NCBI GenBank assembly: GCA_029339505.1
Contig: JAQISU010000108.1
Span: 19,090,501-19,154,500, forward strand
Length of the DNA: 64,000 nucleotides
Origin: Unio delphinus
Lineage: Eukaryota; Mollusca; Bivalvia; Unionida; Unionidae
Direction of reading: 5' to 3'
In this document: positions 43,377-53,790 of the stretch, piece by piece
Numbering within the stretch: the first letter of the stretch is position 1
Layout: each line of letters opens with the position of its first letter
Program-made: the position numbers and the translations under genes
The notes under the pieces: model-generated
What the model was told of the DNA's origin: nothing
Seen by the model: only the letters and a program-made list of their open reading frames with translations
Databases searched by the model: none

Positions 43377-43826
43377 CTAAAATCGTTTTTGACGACTTCG
43401 TCGTTGCCAGTGATTACTAGTGTATTCATTAACGACAACATGTGGTGGTTTTCCGCTTGGGTTACTCAAGGAGTTAGAAATAGCGTCAAGGACATTTAAT
43501 ACTTCGCTGCCACATATTGGTGGGTCATTCATTTGTTGTGTTGGTAGCGTAGAATACCAAGTCTTCATTGGAAGGGTTTTTATATACCGCATAAACTCTT
43601 TTGGTGGGGCTAATCCATATGAATCAAAATAGACAATCCCACGTGGATCAATAGCGTATGCAACCCAGTGAGTTCCGGGTCCGGTGCTGTTATCTAAATT
43701 AATGATTCCGGTTTCAACGCTGTTTGGTTGATGTGGTAATTGATCTTTCATAAAGACACCTCTGAAGTTTTTAATCGCTAGTTTTTTAGCAGCATCCATT
43801 AAATCAAAATTGGACATGGGAACCAT
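43377..43826 (-). CDS. adenain-like cysteine protease, element 2
   Basis: 149 residues from MVPMSNFDL. The catalytic set is kept: His in GTHWVAYAID, Asp in VYFDSYG, Gln in PTQQMN, Cys in PPICGSE. The C-terminal end differs from element 1 (TSNHWQRRSRQKRF against TSNRFLERDI), and an NSLSNPSGK insertion precedes it. Open and apparently intact in its core. Confidence 0.85.
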   Translation of the reverse strand: MVPMSNFDLMDAAKKLAIKNFRGVFMKDQLPHQPNSVETGIINLDNSTGPGTHWVAYAIDPRGIVYFDSYGLAPPKEFMRYIKTLPMKTWYSTLPTQQMNDPPICGSEVLNVLDAISNSLSNPSGKPPHVVVNEYTSNHWQRRSRQKRF

Positions 43827-43837
43827 AGGTTCCTCAA

Positions 43838-44346
43838 TTAATAAATCGTTCCTGGTAGTCTTAGACCCTTTCCGCTGTACCACGAATACGGGGTTCCTGG
43901 TAGTCTTAGACCCTTTCCGCTGTACCACGAATACGGGGTTCCTGGTAGTCTTAGACCCTTTCCCTTTTTTTATATCCTTTCCCAGTTGCCTTCTTTAGTG
44001 CCATTCCTGCTGCAGTACCAACGGCTCCTAACGCCGCCGCTTTAGCCACCGCTGGGGCTGCTGCTGCAATCAATGCTGGAATCGCAGCTAACAACGGAAA
44101 TATACCGCCTGTTTTAATCATATTTTTGATAGCAGCCGCAGAAAGAGTAATCTGAACACCTTTTTTGGCTGCAAGTGCATCATTGAAATGTTTTATTTGA
44201 CGAGTTGTCAGCGATAGTTTATTTGCACCACCAGTCATTTGGTTGGGTTTCAACGTGATTGTGGTTCCACATTTTTTAGCTGATTCCGATTGCAATTTTT
44301 TTAATTGACCGGGAGTTAACGCAACACTAATAACACTATATGACAT
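43838..44346 (-). pseudogene. pX-like protein, element 2, frameshifted
   Basis: The first 131 residues (MSYSVISVALTPGQ to KGYKKRERV) match 25929 onward, including the Ala-rich hydrophobic segment. The A run after GKGY is one base shorter than in element 1, so the frame stops before the 45-bp repeats (about 43845-43965). The old stop (43838-43840) is still visible in the original frame. Confidence 0.75.
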
Positions 44347-44385
44347 TATATATAATTGATTGATTCTAATTCAATGAAAAATCAA

Positions 44386-45795
44386 TCAAAGATTTTCTAC
44401 TGGTGCATCTACCACTCTCATTCTTCCTCCAACACCTTCGAGTAGCATTGATTTATCACTGAGAATGACAGCAACCGCTCTATAATCAGCAATAGCACCA
44501 CGAATCACATTAGCTCTAAAGTGTATATCAACAACAGATTGTCTCATCAAATCGAGATGTTCCAGTGAGAAGTAATAGATCGGATACAGATTTTTAAAAT
44601 CATATTGTGATATTTGCAAACCAGTATCGACATTTTGATCGCGTGCCATAAATGACAACAGACGATGATAAACTCGTGCAATATGATTTTCTGTGTAATT
44701 AAGTTGTATATCCTCGGATGGTTCCTGTTGGCCGTTTATTCTCAGTGAGACGTCTTTCACACCTAATTGATTAAATATCATATGACTGGAGAGTTGATTG
44801 CCAACTCGTGTGTTATCCTGTAACGCTACAAATATATGACGTGGCGCAGAAACGCCTTGTTTTGATGCTAGATTCCAAGTGAATAACCCGTTGATATTTG
44901 ATTGTTTAACATCTGTACTCACGGTTAGCCAACTCAACAACGACTTTCCTCCTTGGTCCATAAATGATAGTAATCGTTCTTCTGCGGTGATTGCTGGAGT
45001 CAACACTGGCATCCACAATGATATTTTTGTTAAATTGACTTTACCGGCATCAGCATTGGGATTTGCAGCATCTGCTGAAATCCTCCAGATTGCGTCATTA
45101 TCATCACTCTTTCGTACAAGCGATACTGTATGCTTCGCCCCGTAGATAACTTTTCTGACGTTTCTACAGAATCCAAATATATGATGCAGTGGAATCGCGC
45201 ATGAAAATGATTTACGCGCTCCTTGCAACATTGAGTTTCGTGTTGCAGCTCCTAGATTGAAATTAACATCATTGTTTATAATCATATTCTCGACATCAGC
45301 ATCACTATTATCACGTTTTTTTGGTCGTCTTACAACAAATTGATTTCCACCAGCGGTATTCGTAACATCTTTTGCAAACATCATAGAGGGTCCTGCTGAT
45401 CTTGTATAATCATCAGAATATCTCGCTAACCCGATTATTGTTGTAGCCACATCAACATCGCGATCTATCGACTCGATTTCTTTTCCATCAATGAGATATC
45501 TAGCACTCTCAAATAGCGCCATGATACCATTATTGACAAACCCGACTTGAGTACCAGCTGGATACGGTGCTGGTACAGCAGGAGTATCATCAGCTGTTAC
45601 AAGTTCTCCTTCGATTTCGATAAACGCTTCACAGGGCAAAAAGTATTTACTGGTATCATGGACTTGAAGATCAATTCTTGCTCGACTATTTGAGTCTATG
45701 GCATGATAGGCGTAATATTGATAATCGCGAACAGAATCATCCTTGCGAACTGGGGCATCTATATCAAACGCTGGATCAGGTGACTGTTTGAACAT
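44386..45795 (-). CDS. double-jelly-roll major capsid protein, element 2
   Basis: 469 residues, homologous throughout to 24441-25862 and fully open. Start MFKQSPDPAFDIDAPVRKDD. Shared blocks are GFVNNGIMALFESARYLIDG, HIFGFCRNVRKVIYGAKHT, SLWMPVLTP and YPIYYFSLEHLDL. The regions that differ most (about residues 68-80, 145-190, 245-260) are probably surface loops. The upstream leader TTTAGACTCTGATAAATAGA is shared with element 1. Confidence 0.9.
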   Translation of the reverse strand: MFKQSPDPAFDIDAPVRKDDSVRDYQYYAYHAIDSNSRARIDLQVHDTSKYFLPCEAFIEIEGELVTADDTPAVPAPYPAGTQVGFVNNGIMALFESARYLIDGKEIESIDRDVDVATTIIGLARYSDDYTRSAGPSMMFAKDVTNTAGGNQFVVRRPKKRDNSDADVENMIINNDVNFNLGAATRNSMLQGARKSFSCAIPLHHIFGFCRNVRKVIYGAKHTVSLVRKSDDNDAIWRISADAANPNADAGKVNLTKISLWMPVLTPAITAEERLLSFMDQGGKSLLSWLTVSTDVKQSNINGLFTWNLASKQGVSAPRHIFVALQDNTRVGNQLSSHMIFNQLGVKDVSLRINGQQEPSEDIQLNYTENHIARVYHRLLSFMARDQNVDTGLQISQYDFKNLYPIYYFSLEHLDLMRQSVVDIHFRANVIRGAIADYRAVAVILSDKSMLLEGVGGRMRVVDAPVENL

Positions 45796-45849
45796 TTTAT
45801 TCTATTTATCAGAGTCTAAATAGTGAAATCGTAAACGATTTTTCCATTC

Positions 45850-46287
45850 TCATCGTCGTAGTTTTTTAAAGCCACTTCCTGCTATCATATTTGCAATATT
45901 GCTTTGGTCGGGGGTTAAAGCCATCGACGCTAATTTTTCGTCTACTGCGTTATTTATAATTCTACTAACACTTGCAGGCATTTCCGCTGTAGATGGCAAT
46001 GGTACCGGTTTCTTTTTTCGTCTCACTAATGATGTTATTTTATTCTTCGCAGTTGAAAACGCTTTTCCAGCAAAATCTCCAACAGCACTAATACCCTTAT
46101 CACGAATAACATCAATGGCTTTCATTCCTAGTTGTTTAGCTAACGGCATCACTTTTGGAGCCATTCTCGCAAATAACCCTGCAATGGTATTGCCTAAACC
46201 ATCTCCGTAGTATGCTCTATAAACCGGAAACCGTGAATTAACTACGTAGACGGGGGTTGGTTTATCATGATTGTAGTGTATGATCAT
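45850..46287 (-). CDS. basic core / pVI-like protein, element 2
   Basis: 145 residues, homologous to 23940-24386 (VYRAYYGDGLG, VMPLAKQLGMKAIDVIRDKG, ITSLVRRKKK, NMIAGSGFKK). It has a shorter basic tail. Its start codon is preceded by TTGTTTCTGATTTCAAATA, the leader found in front of the 22931 and 47369 genes, but not in front of its own homologue in element 1; regulatory leaders have been exchanged. Confidence 0.5.
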   Translation of the reverse strand: MIIHYNHDKPTPVYVVNSRFPVYRAYYGDGLGNTIAGLFARMAPKVMPLAKQLGMKAIDVIRDKGISAVGDFAGKAFSTAKNKITSLVRRKKKPVPLPSTAEMPASVSRIINNAVDEKLASMALTPDQSNIANMIAGSGFKKLRR

Positions 46288-46335
46288 TATTTGAAATCAG
46301 AAACAATTTTTCAATTGGAAACGCTAGCGTTTTTA
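46288..46335 (-). promoter_or_regulatory. AAACGCTAGCGTTT palindrome plus conserved leader, element 2
   Basis: On the minus strand AAAAACGCTAGCGTTTCCAA is followed by TTGAAAAATTGTTTCTGATT and TCAAATA before the ATG. The palindrome is the same as at 24377-24392. Confidence 0.45.
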
Positions 46336-46336
46336 T

Positions 46337-47369
46337 TCAATCACTGTGATAATCCTCCACTAACTCGCCAATGAAATCTCGATATGTGCTGATATCCATG
46401 ATACCACCCTGAAATAATCGTCTACAGATATCAGCTGCTTCATTAATTATTTCCGGTGAGTTATTTCCAGCTCGGAACCCTCCTACAAGAACCTCTAATC
46501 GTGATATATCATTGATAACACTACCAGGACAGAAACCCGAAGAGTTTCCAACTAAACCACTGCCTGAAAATCCTTTGGTTTTATCAGTGATACCGGTTGC
46601 ACCTTTTTCATGATCAGTTTCTCTCGTTATTTTCATCGGTTGGGGGGATTGTGTTATATCAATAAATTTTGATTGTTCTGGTAGTCTAAGAAATCCGGTT
46701 CCGATTGCTCCTCTATAGATGATTCAGCTTTTTTATTGCTGCCATATATTCCTGAAATGTTTTATCACCTCCCTTTGCTTGAGAGGAACCTGATAGTATA
46801 CGATATAACCCCCTATACCAATCTTTTTTAGGGGGAAGATTATAATCATCGTAAATATATTTTCTTCTCTGATGAAAATTCCTAGTGACAAATTCGGCTA
46901 ATTTTTCCATAGAATCAAATTTTTTTTTTCTCAATTCATCTAATTTACCGGGAAGAAGTTTTTCATTGAATACAACTCGTCCACTAGTAATAGTATCCTC
47001 CCCTTCTTCTTGAAATTCGGGTGGGGGGATATCTTCTTGAAGTTCTCGTTGTTGTTCTGAAGCGGTTGATATATCCTGAGGAAGTGTTTTCAATGATTTT
47101 TTTGTTTGTTTAGTTCTTTTTGCTATTTTTTCTAACACAGGAAGAAAAGACTCTTCTTGTTTTTTTCCTTCTTCAGAGATTGTTGACACTATCTGTTTCG
47201 TTGCTGTGGTTACTGGTTTAAACAATTCTTCAGATCCCGCAGCAAAATCAGTCTGAAGACTCTGTCGTTGTTGCAGTTTATTCCGTACAGAGTCACGAAT
47301 TGGTACAAATCTCCTGATTGCATCCAGTCGTTCACGAGCCAATCGGGTTGTTAATGCTTCATTGACCAT
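46337..47369 (-). pseudogene. putative virion-associated protein, element 2, frameshifted
   Basis: The N-terminal 170 residues and more (MVNEALTTRLARERLDAIRR onward) follow 22931-23905. A stop at 46713 and continuation in another frame at 46636-46337 (LEVLVGGFRAGNNSPEIINE) show at least one frameshift. The middle (VFNEKLLPGKLDELRKKKFD, FHQRRKYIYDDYNLPPKKDW) is quite different from element 1. The upstream leader carries a doubled AATTGAAAAATTGTTT/ACAATTGAAAAATTG motif. Confidence 0.65.
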
Positions 47370-47679
47370 TATTTAAAATCAGAAACAATTTTTCAATTGT
47401 AAAACAATTTTTCAATCCGACCTAACACCATCGTGGAAGTGTTATTTCATCGTGATACACCTTCGTTCATCGATGGGGAAAGTGTCCAAATTGTATATAA
47501 AATAATAATAATGTCACTTTCCCCACTTTGAATTTTTTAGTGTATTTGATACCGGACCAACCAGCCATCAATTTTTTATTCACTGATTTTGACATTTTTA
47601 ATCAAAAAATGCTAAAAAAAAAAAATTAAAATCTCTATGAGGGACGTTCACAATCAAATAATGATAAATGGTTGGTCAA
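47370..47679. promoter_or_regulatory. control region before the virion genes, element 2
   Basis: A 10-bp inverted repeat GGGGAAAGTG/CACTTTCCCC lies at about 47477-47534 around a 30-bp AT-rich loop, with ATCATCGATGGGGAAA-like sequence also found at the same place in element 1 (about 22875). Shorter than its counterpart (22448-22930). Confidence 0.35.
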
Positions 47680-48036
47680 TCAAAATTGTTCATTTTCTTG
47701 AATTAACGCCCGTAGGTTTCTAACTTTAGAATTAACCTCCTTTTTCAATTCGTATTCGTACCCCAATTCTTTTCGTATTCGTTCTACGATGGTATACAAC
47801 GGAGCAAACACACTTACGTCACTGGAAAATGCGAGAGAGTCCCGAATAGAATTCTGAATTCTTTTGATGAGCGCATACTTCTTTGGTAGCATATATTTAT
47901 TGTTGTTAACTCCGTATTCTATATCCTGAAAATCAGACATGATTTGATCAGGATTTAACCCATCTGATAGTTCAATATCCCAACTTTTCAATTTTTAAAT
48001 CTCGGATAAAATGCTATTCATGTTTTCAGAATTCAT
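47680..48036 (-). pseudogene. unknown 118-residue protein, element 2, one in-frame stop
   Basis: Same length as 22091-22447 with no indel. TAA at 47995-47997 replaces a glycine codon at residue 14; the rest (SDFQDIEYGVNNNKYMLPKK to RALIQENEQF) is open and well conserved. Confidence 0.7.
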
Positions 48037-48080
48037 TATTCTATAATAATGATATATTTCTAAATGAAAAATATGACGCA

Positions 48081-48572
48081 TTAGACGTAACTAAATCGAA
48101 TTTTCTGTCCGCGATTTTTTGAAAACGCAGATCGATAAACCCCCTCTGCAACATATCGTACTGAGGGTGGACAAATATCGAAGTGCCTACCGGCTTCATA
48201 TAATGATTGAAATATTTTTTCTTCGTTAGTTGTCGTATTCAAAGATTTTACGGGTCTCGCTTTTTTCGAGTATTTCCCAGTCCTTCCTCGTTTGGTATTC
48301 TCACTCTGTGTGATAGCTTGCAGATTTGATAAAGAATTGTTTTTCGGATTAGAATCCTTGTGATCAATGACAGAATCATCCTCGATCAATCCATGGAAAC
48401 ACTCGTACACGAAACGATGGCAGTAATATGTCTTCTTTCCAGCACCAAACATCAAATACCCTTGATTATTCACAACACCAACTGGTTTCTTCAGTCTGCG
48501 GTTTCTTACAACACCATCACTTGATGCTTCATAATTTGTGATCACAGGGTGGGGTCTGAATTCTTGGTTCAT
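48081..48572 (-). CDS. NUMOD4-HNH homing-type endonuclease
   Basis: 163 residues. The NUMOD4-like start (FRPHPVITNYEASSDGVVRN, then GVVNNQGYLMF) is followed by an HNH core (HRFVYECFHGL, VIDHKDSNPKNNSLSNLQ) and a NUMOD1-like C-terminal DNA-reading segment (RPVKSLNTTTNEEKIFQSLY). These freestanding endonucleases are common in phages and large DNA viruses and spread their own gene by cutting empty alleles. It lies 12 bp after the zinc-protein gene. It is complete here and reduced to a stub in element 1, which fits a selfish passenger. Confidence 0.85.
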   Translation of the reverse strand: MNQEFRPHPVITNYEASSDGVVRNRRLKKPVGVVNNQGYLMFGAGKKTYYCHRFVYECFHGLIEDDSVIDHKDSNPKNNSLSNLQAITQSENTKRGRTGKYSKKARPVKSLNTTTNEEKIFQSLYEAGRHFDICPPSVRYVAEGVYRSAFSKNRGQKIRFSYV

Positions 48573-48584
48573 TTATATATTATA

Positions 48585-48947
48585 CTATTGTTTGTCTAAT
48601 TCATCGTTTGGTTCAATAATGAATCTTTCAATGTAGTCTTGAGGGGTTCTTATGATTTTATCCTTGATTTTGTCAGGGTCAAAATTTCTGATTGATTGTC
48701 CATTTTTTATTCTTTTATCATAATATCGCTTCAACTCCCTGTATCGCTTACCACCGCAATTTAGACACAACTGAGATTTTCCCCTGACCCCAACTGCACA
48801 TAGAATACAAGGTAACGGACCAAGGCTTCCACGACGAAAGCTTTGCATATGATACCCACAAAACTCATTTCTGCATGATTTGTTACACGGGGTTACTGAT
48901 CCAATCATAAGCCACTTGCAGTGATTCATTATATAAAAATCTTTCAT
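48585..48947 (-). CDS. small cysteine-rich zinc-binding protein, element 2
   Basis: 120 residues, homologous to 19531-19872 with all eight cysteines kept (MNHCKW, TPCNKSCRNEFC, LPCILC, QLCLNC). The C-terminal tail is longer and diverged. Divergent from the polymerase gene across 24 bp. The conserved second ATG (48929) before NHCKW may be the real start. Confidence 0.65.
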   Translation of the reverse strand: MKDFYIMNHCKWLMIGSVTPCNKSCRNEFCGYHMQSFRRGSLGPLPCILCAVGVRGKSQLCLNCGGKRYRELKRYYDKRIKNGQSIRNFDPDKIKDKIIRTPQDYIERFIIEPNDELDKQ

Positions 48948-48971
48948 TTAAATGCTTGTTTTAATTATAGC

Positions 48972-51900
48972 ATGAGGGAATTAAGGAGAACGCCTTCGAA
49001 AAATGCTGATAAGGAGTTTAAGAGATTATTAAAAATCAATCCTAGATTTAATCTCGATAGACCCAAAAAACGTCCAATAGACGGAAACATGAAAGAGTTT
49101 AAGAGATTATTAAAAATCAATCCTAGATTTAATCTCGATAGACCCAAAAAACGTAACAAACGTCCAAGAGACGGAAACATGAAAGAGTTTAAGAGATTAT
49201 TAAATATTAGTCCTAGATTTAATCTCGATAAACCAAAAAAACGTAACAAACGTCCAATAGACGGAAACATGAAAGAGTTTAAGAGATTATTAAAAATCAA
49301 TCCTAGATTTAATCTCGATTAACCCAAAAAGCGTAACAAAATCAATCCTAGATTTAATCTCGATAAACCCAAAAAACGTCCAATAGACGGAAACATGAAA
49401 GAGTTTAAGAGATTATTAAAAATTAGTCCTAGATTTAATCTCGATAAACCAAAAAAAACGTCCAAGAGAGATTACCCTTGGAAAGATGCTCAATTCAATC
49501 TCGATATAGTTTCTAATACACCAAAGAATACAATTCTTGATAAAGCCATGATTAGTAAAATCAGAGACTGTTTTAATGAATTCAAGCGTGATGGAGCACC
49601 TTATTGTTGGTCAACATTTCGAATTGATGGTGTTGTTGACGCTACCATGAATGATGAAAAAGCAGCAGTGATAATTTCACGTGTTGGGGAAAAACGGCAT
49701 TTTTTCCGAATCAAATTCATTATCGAAGTCGATGGCAAATGGATTATTAGGGATAAATTTGAACCAATCCTCAAGAATAAAAAAGCTGTCATTGTGAGTA
49801 GAGATTCCAAACCAGGAATTCTAACCGGAATCGATAAGCCATACTACGAAAGATCTTATCCCGTAACAGCAATGGTTTATGGGATATATCCGTTAAATGA
49901 TAAACCCGATATCGCAAAACTAGCTCCTATGAAATATTCTAGTTCACTGAATTGTGTAGCAGAACGAATAATAGAACACTTCACAAATGCATCCCGGGGG
50001 AATAAACTAACTGATCTAAGACGAAAAAAAATAACCGAGTGGGAATTAACGGTAAAACAGCACGTTGCAAAGATTTCTGATATAGCTAAATTAGAAGCAT
50101 CATTAAAATTCCCAATATCAGTAACAACAATAACCGGAGAAGTATTATACGAACCGAAATATCAATCGCGAGGAGCCCCAATACAGATTATTGATCATAA
50201 CAAACACGCGTGGACACCTGCGGTAACAATATTTCCACGAGAACGAACCGTGAAATATATCCCTAAGGAGTTCGTCGGGGATGTTTTCTATGAAGAGAGA
50301 TTATTCGATGCTATTCATGCGTTGTGTAAGGATGATCCTGTGTCAGTGTGGTTACTTAGAAGTGATGAAGAATTCGATCAATTTGTAAAACCAAATGGTG
50401 AATTATATCGCGTTGAAGAATTAGATAACAGAATGAGAAAAATCGCTAGTGATTTTTCACCGGAGAATTCCCATGAAAAACTACTCACGGATAGTTTTAC
50501 TATTCCATCAGTGGTAGCTCACTTCGCAAGAGAAAAAAACTCATGGCGTCCAACACGAAGTGATTTTCTCGAGGATGTTAAATTGAGTTGCGTCAAATTT
50601 GGTCATGGAGGACTGTGGAATACGAAATACTCACGTGATGGTATGATTTCAATTGATATAGCCGCGTGTTATCCCGGAAGTTTTCTCGGATATGGGGAAT
50701 GCGCTGAGTACTTCAAACGATTTGGACACCCCACGCATGAAATGACTCGTGTTGCGATTAATGGACCATTGCCTGATTTTGATTTAACCGGATTCGCTCG
50801 TGTGATATCATTTGAATTAGCTACAGGGTTACATCCGTGTAGTTATGTTTGATTGTTTCCGAGGCTATTATATGCTATCGAGCTCAGAAAGAAGTTTGGC
50901 TACCACAACCCGATCTAGATAGAATAATCAACGAACTACGAAAACAGTTTCCAGATTTCAGTGAAGAAGAAATCATAAATTGGTCTAAGAAGTTATTTGA
51001 AATTAAAAAAGAACAAGCAAAAGATCTCGGAAGAAGAATAATCGGTAAATTTACCCAGGGTGGACGATACGACAACGCAAAATACTCTTCGCGGTTGATC
51101 ATAGATGTCGCTGAATACGATTTTATTGTAGCGGATTTAATGAAACAGGGAAAACTTGTATCCCGTAAGGATGCTTTTCTATCCAATGGTGAGAAATTAG
51201 GTACGGTTGTTACCTACTGTGATGGATATAATTCCCAGTACACACATTTGAGAAGTTCAATGTTAGCCTATGCTTCTATTAATCTATTTTCGATGATAAA
51301 TAGATTTCCTAATACCGCGGTTAGAGTAGCCACTGATTCGATGTATATACATAATAAGTACAAATCAGCTGTAGCGGCATTCACAGATCCCGAAGAAAAT
51401 TGGGGGCGTTGGCGATTTAAAAAGGAGATGCTACATGAGTATTGTGAATCCGCAGACGTTGCCATGGATGATAAATATCTTTGTTGTAACCGTATTGAAA
51501 TTCAATCAGAATTTTCTAATGCACCACCGGTATCTGATCCAGTATGTAGATATAAGACAGTTTATTTAAACGGTTGTGGTGGGTCAGGAAAGACAACTCG
51601 TGCAATTGAATTATTTCGTCGTGGAAACGCTAGCGTTTCTAACATGATTGTGCTAACACCGACTCACAGACTCGCCAGAGAGATGATACAACGAGGGGTA
51701 AATGCTTGCACTTACCATAGTTTCTTTCGATGGAAGGGTGACAAATGGACTCCTGAGCGTATGGGTGATAAATTCATTCCTGAAATCATAATTTGGGATG
51801 AAATATGCACAGTGTCATTAGATGTATTAAAAACATTTCTTGAGTGGTTGTTAAACAAAAACACAAAAGTCGTCATGTGCGGTGATCAAGGCCAACCACC

Positions 51901-52819
51901 ACCATTTGTCGGTGCATCTCTACATGAATGGCTAAAGGGTTTTGTAGACTACTATGAAGAAATCACCATTGATTAGAGATCACTTGATGAACGATTACGA
52001 GAATTTAAGAAACTAATTAGATTACAACCGGATAGAATCCAATGCGAAATAGCGCGTGAAGTGATTTCAGAAACTCCAATGAATGATTTCTGGGAAACAT
52101 GGAGACCAAACGATTTGATCATTGCAAGTAGAAAAATAGTCAGGGATACACTTCAGATGAAGTTATTTGAATTGCATAAAGAAAAATTTGCAACGCTTCC
52201 AGTACCCCTTTGTTATAGGCCATCGGATACACGAAAACAAAACATTGAAGTTGATATTCCAGGACAGAGTGAAAAACAAATTCTCGTATTAAATGATATT
52301 GTGCTGGTTGATATCAATGTCGTTGAAGATGCATTGCGTGCTAATAAATTCCCGTGGACGCTAGGATACGCAGCAACAATACACTCTTCACAGGGATTGA
52401 CTATATCGAATACAATTGTTTGGATGGTGGATAATCACATCGAATGGTCGAATTTAATCTATCTCGCAGTATCCAGAGTACGAAACATAAATCAACTTCG
52501 AAGAGTTGTTTTCGATGATAATGACACAACAATAAGTGATATTGATGTTAGCATCATTAATAAAAAAAAGTCTCCGGTTACAAACAACAGGACAAAAAAA
52601 AAACAACGAGAATTTGATATTGATGCTGAACTAATAATCACTTTGAAGAAACAACAGAATAATCACTGCGCGAGTTACAATTGTATAATGCGTTGGCAGT
52701 ATTCGGATAAGGATCCTCGCCAATTCACCGTAGACAGAAAAAATAACAATCTCGGTCATGTCAGAAATAATGTGATGTTGACTTGTCTTGAGTGCAATAG
52801 ACGCAAAGGCGCTAGTTAA
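48972..52819 (+). pseudogene. PolB - SF1 helicase - HNH protein, element 2, multiply broken
   Basis: Homologous to 16027-19506 with an extra N-terminal repeat array (48972 to about 49460). Breaks: TAA at 49320-49322 within the array; an 85-bp deletion at about 50847 that removes part of the palm and shifts the frame; TAG at 51974-51976 in the helicase. Still readable are motif A region DIAACYPGSFLGYGE, VATDSMYI (motif C), Walker A GCGGSGKTT, IIIWDEI, GDQGQPPPF, GYAATIHSSQGLT and the C-terminal FTVDRKNNNLGH/TCLECNRRKG. In the HNH part CASC has become CASY, losing one zinc ligand. Confidence 0.85.
49006..49460 (+). repeat. 90-bp coding repeats at the polymerase N terminus
   Basis: Five full units and one partial unit of about 30 residues: KEFKRLLKINPRFNLD then RPKKRNKRPIDGNM. 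The corresponding protein in element 1 has a single related unit (MEEFERLSKIKP...FNLD). The Lys/Arg clusters PKKRNKRP resemble nuclear localisation signals. Confidence 0.9.
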
Positions 52820-53264
52820 GACCATGCGGTGGCAATTGAGTATCCTCGGGAATCACTTGTAGTTGTTGTCGAGTAAAACCCCGCTGAGGGGCAGTTGAAT
52901 CCAGTTTATAGACTGGAGGTCTACCAGTTGATCGTGTTATACTAGATATCTTATGCGTAGTGACGCTCCAAATAGGATCAGTAGCCCTTTTTCTACCCCC
53001 TTCAAGCTCTCCTGGTTCGTATAAGTACCTCACAATGACACTACTACCAAGAATTGGTTCTTTGAAATCTTTTTTGTGGTTGTACAGGTATTGACTTCTT
53101 TTTAATCGCGTTGATAGGTTTCATGTTGATTGTTCTAGTAATAGTGCCTGTTTGGATAACCAATTAGCCGCAGTGTTTTTTTTCACTTTTGCAGCGCTAG
53201 CGAGTTTATTGATTGCAGCTTTACCCCTCCAGTATCCCCTCGGAGAATAATAAATTGATTCCAT
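52812..53264 (-). pseudogene. integrase remnant lacking the catalytic core
   Basis: The first codons (MESIYYSPRGYWRGK, then the helix ending in WLSKQA) run directly into the INMKPINAIKK segment and then the C-terminal tail (YLYEPGELEGGRKRATDP...LPPHGLN). About 490 bp corresponding to 15205-15697 of element 1, with all three catalytic acids, are missing. The joint shares only 2 bp with both sides. Further small indels follow. Confidence 0.8.
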
Positions 53265-53268
53265 ATTA

Positions 53269-53627
53269 TTAATTACCGGCACCTAACATCAATTTACTTT
53301 TCATAGCCGATTTTATTAAAAATGAAGCCAATTTTTCTTTGAAGGATTTATCAGGAATAGCATTTAACGCATGAATTAATTTCACATCCGCGAGATGCCT
53401 GTGTTGCAGATTGCTGCTTTTATAAGCAACATCATGAAGGTGACAGGCCTTATCAATGGCGTTTATTGGTTCTTCACCGGGATGGGTTGATTTTGATTAT
53501 TGAGTCTGATATCAAGTCTGGTTCCCGGTCCACAGTAGCTATATCCTGGGAGGTGCTTTTCTCCGGGGTACTTTGCCCATGGGGTTCCAGGGAGCTTTGC
53601 CAATTTGGCTGCGATATCACCTCCTCG
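53269..53627 (-). pseudogene. PLA2 domain, element 2, with 1-bp deletion
   Basis: From the slippery run the -1 frame reads through the calcium loop (GYSYCGPGTRLDI). One base is missing in the proline-rich loop that follows, so the catalytic HLHDVAY segment is in another frame. Total length is one less than in element 1 (359 against 360 bp). Confidence 0.75.
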
Positions 53628-53785
53628 TTTTTTTTTAAATCAGATCTCATAGACACAAATCTAAATTTCTTTGTACCACATTGCACGCATTTACCAGAAA
53701 GCGCTGATCGGTTATTTTTAGTTGTAACCGTCGTCACATCATCTGTGCCAGTACGCGTTTTACACTTCACACAATATAGATCCAT
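53474..53785 (-). CDS. zinc-ribbon protein, element 2
   Basis: MDLYCVKCKTRTGTDDVTTV with four ligands (CVKC, CVQC) and the same A9-C run (plus-strand positions 53627-53636). In frame 0 it reads on past the equivalent of the element 1 stop for another 40 or so codons before ending, because that stop (TAG after CAPN-type context) is TGG here. The start is 5 bp from the ATPase start on the other strand. Confidence 0.7.
   Translation of the reverse strand: MDLYCVKCKTRTGTDDVTTVTTKNNRSALSGKCVQCGTKKFRFVSMRSDLKKNEEVISQPNWQSSLEPHGQSTPEKSTSQDIATVDREPDLISDSIIKINPSR
53627..53633 (-). promoter_or_regulatory. conserved candidate frameshift heptamer, element 2
   Basis: Minus-strand A AAA AAC in the same codon phase as 14708-14714, although the codons just upstream (RSDLKKN against ELKEPLKKN) have changed. 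Confidence 0.6.
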
Positions 53786-53790
53786 AATTT

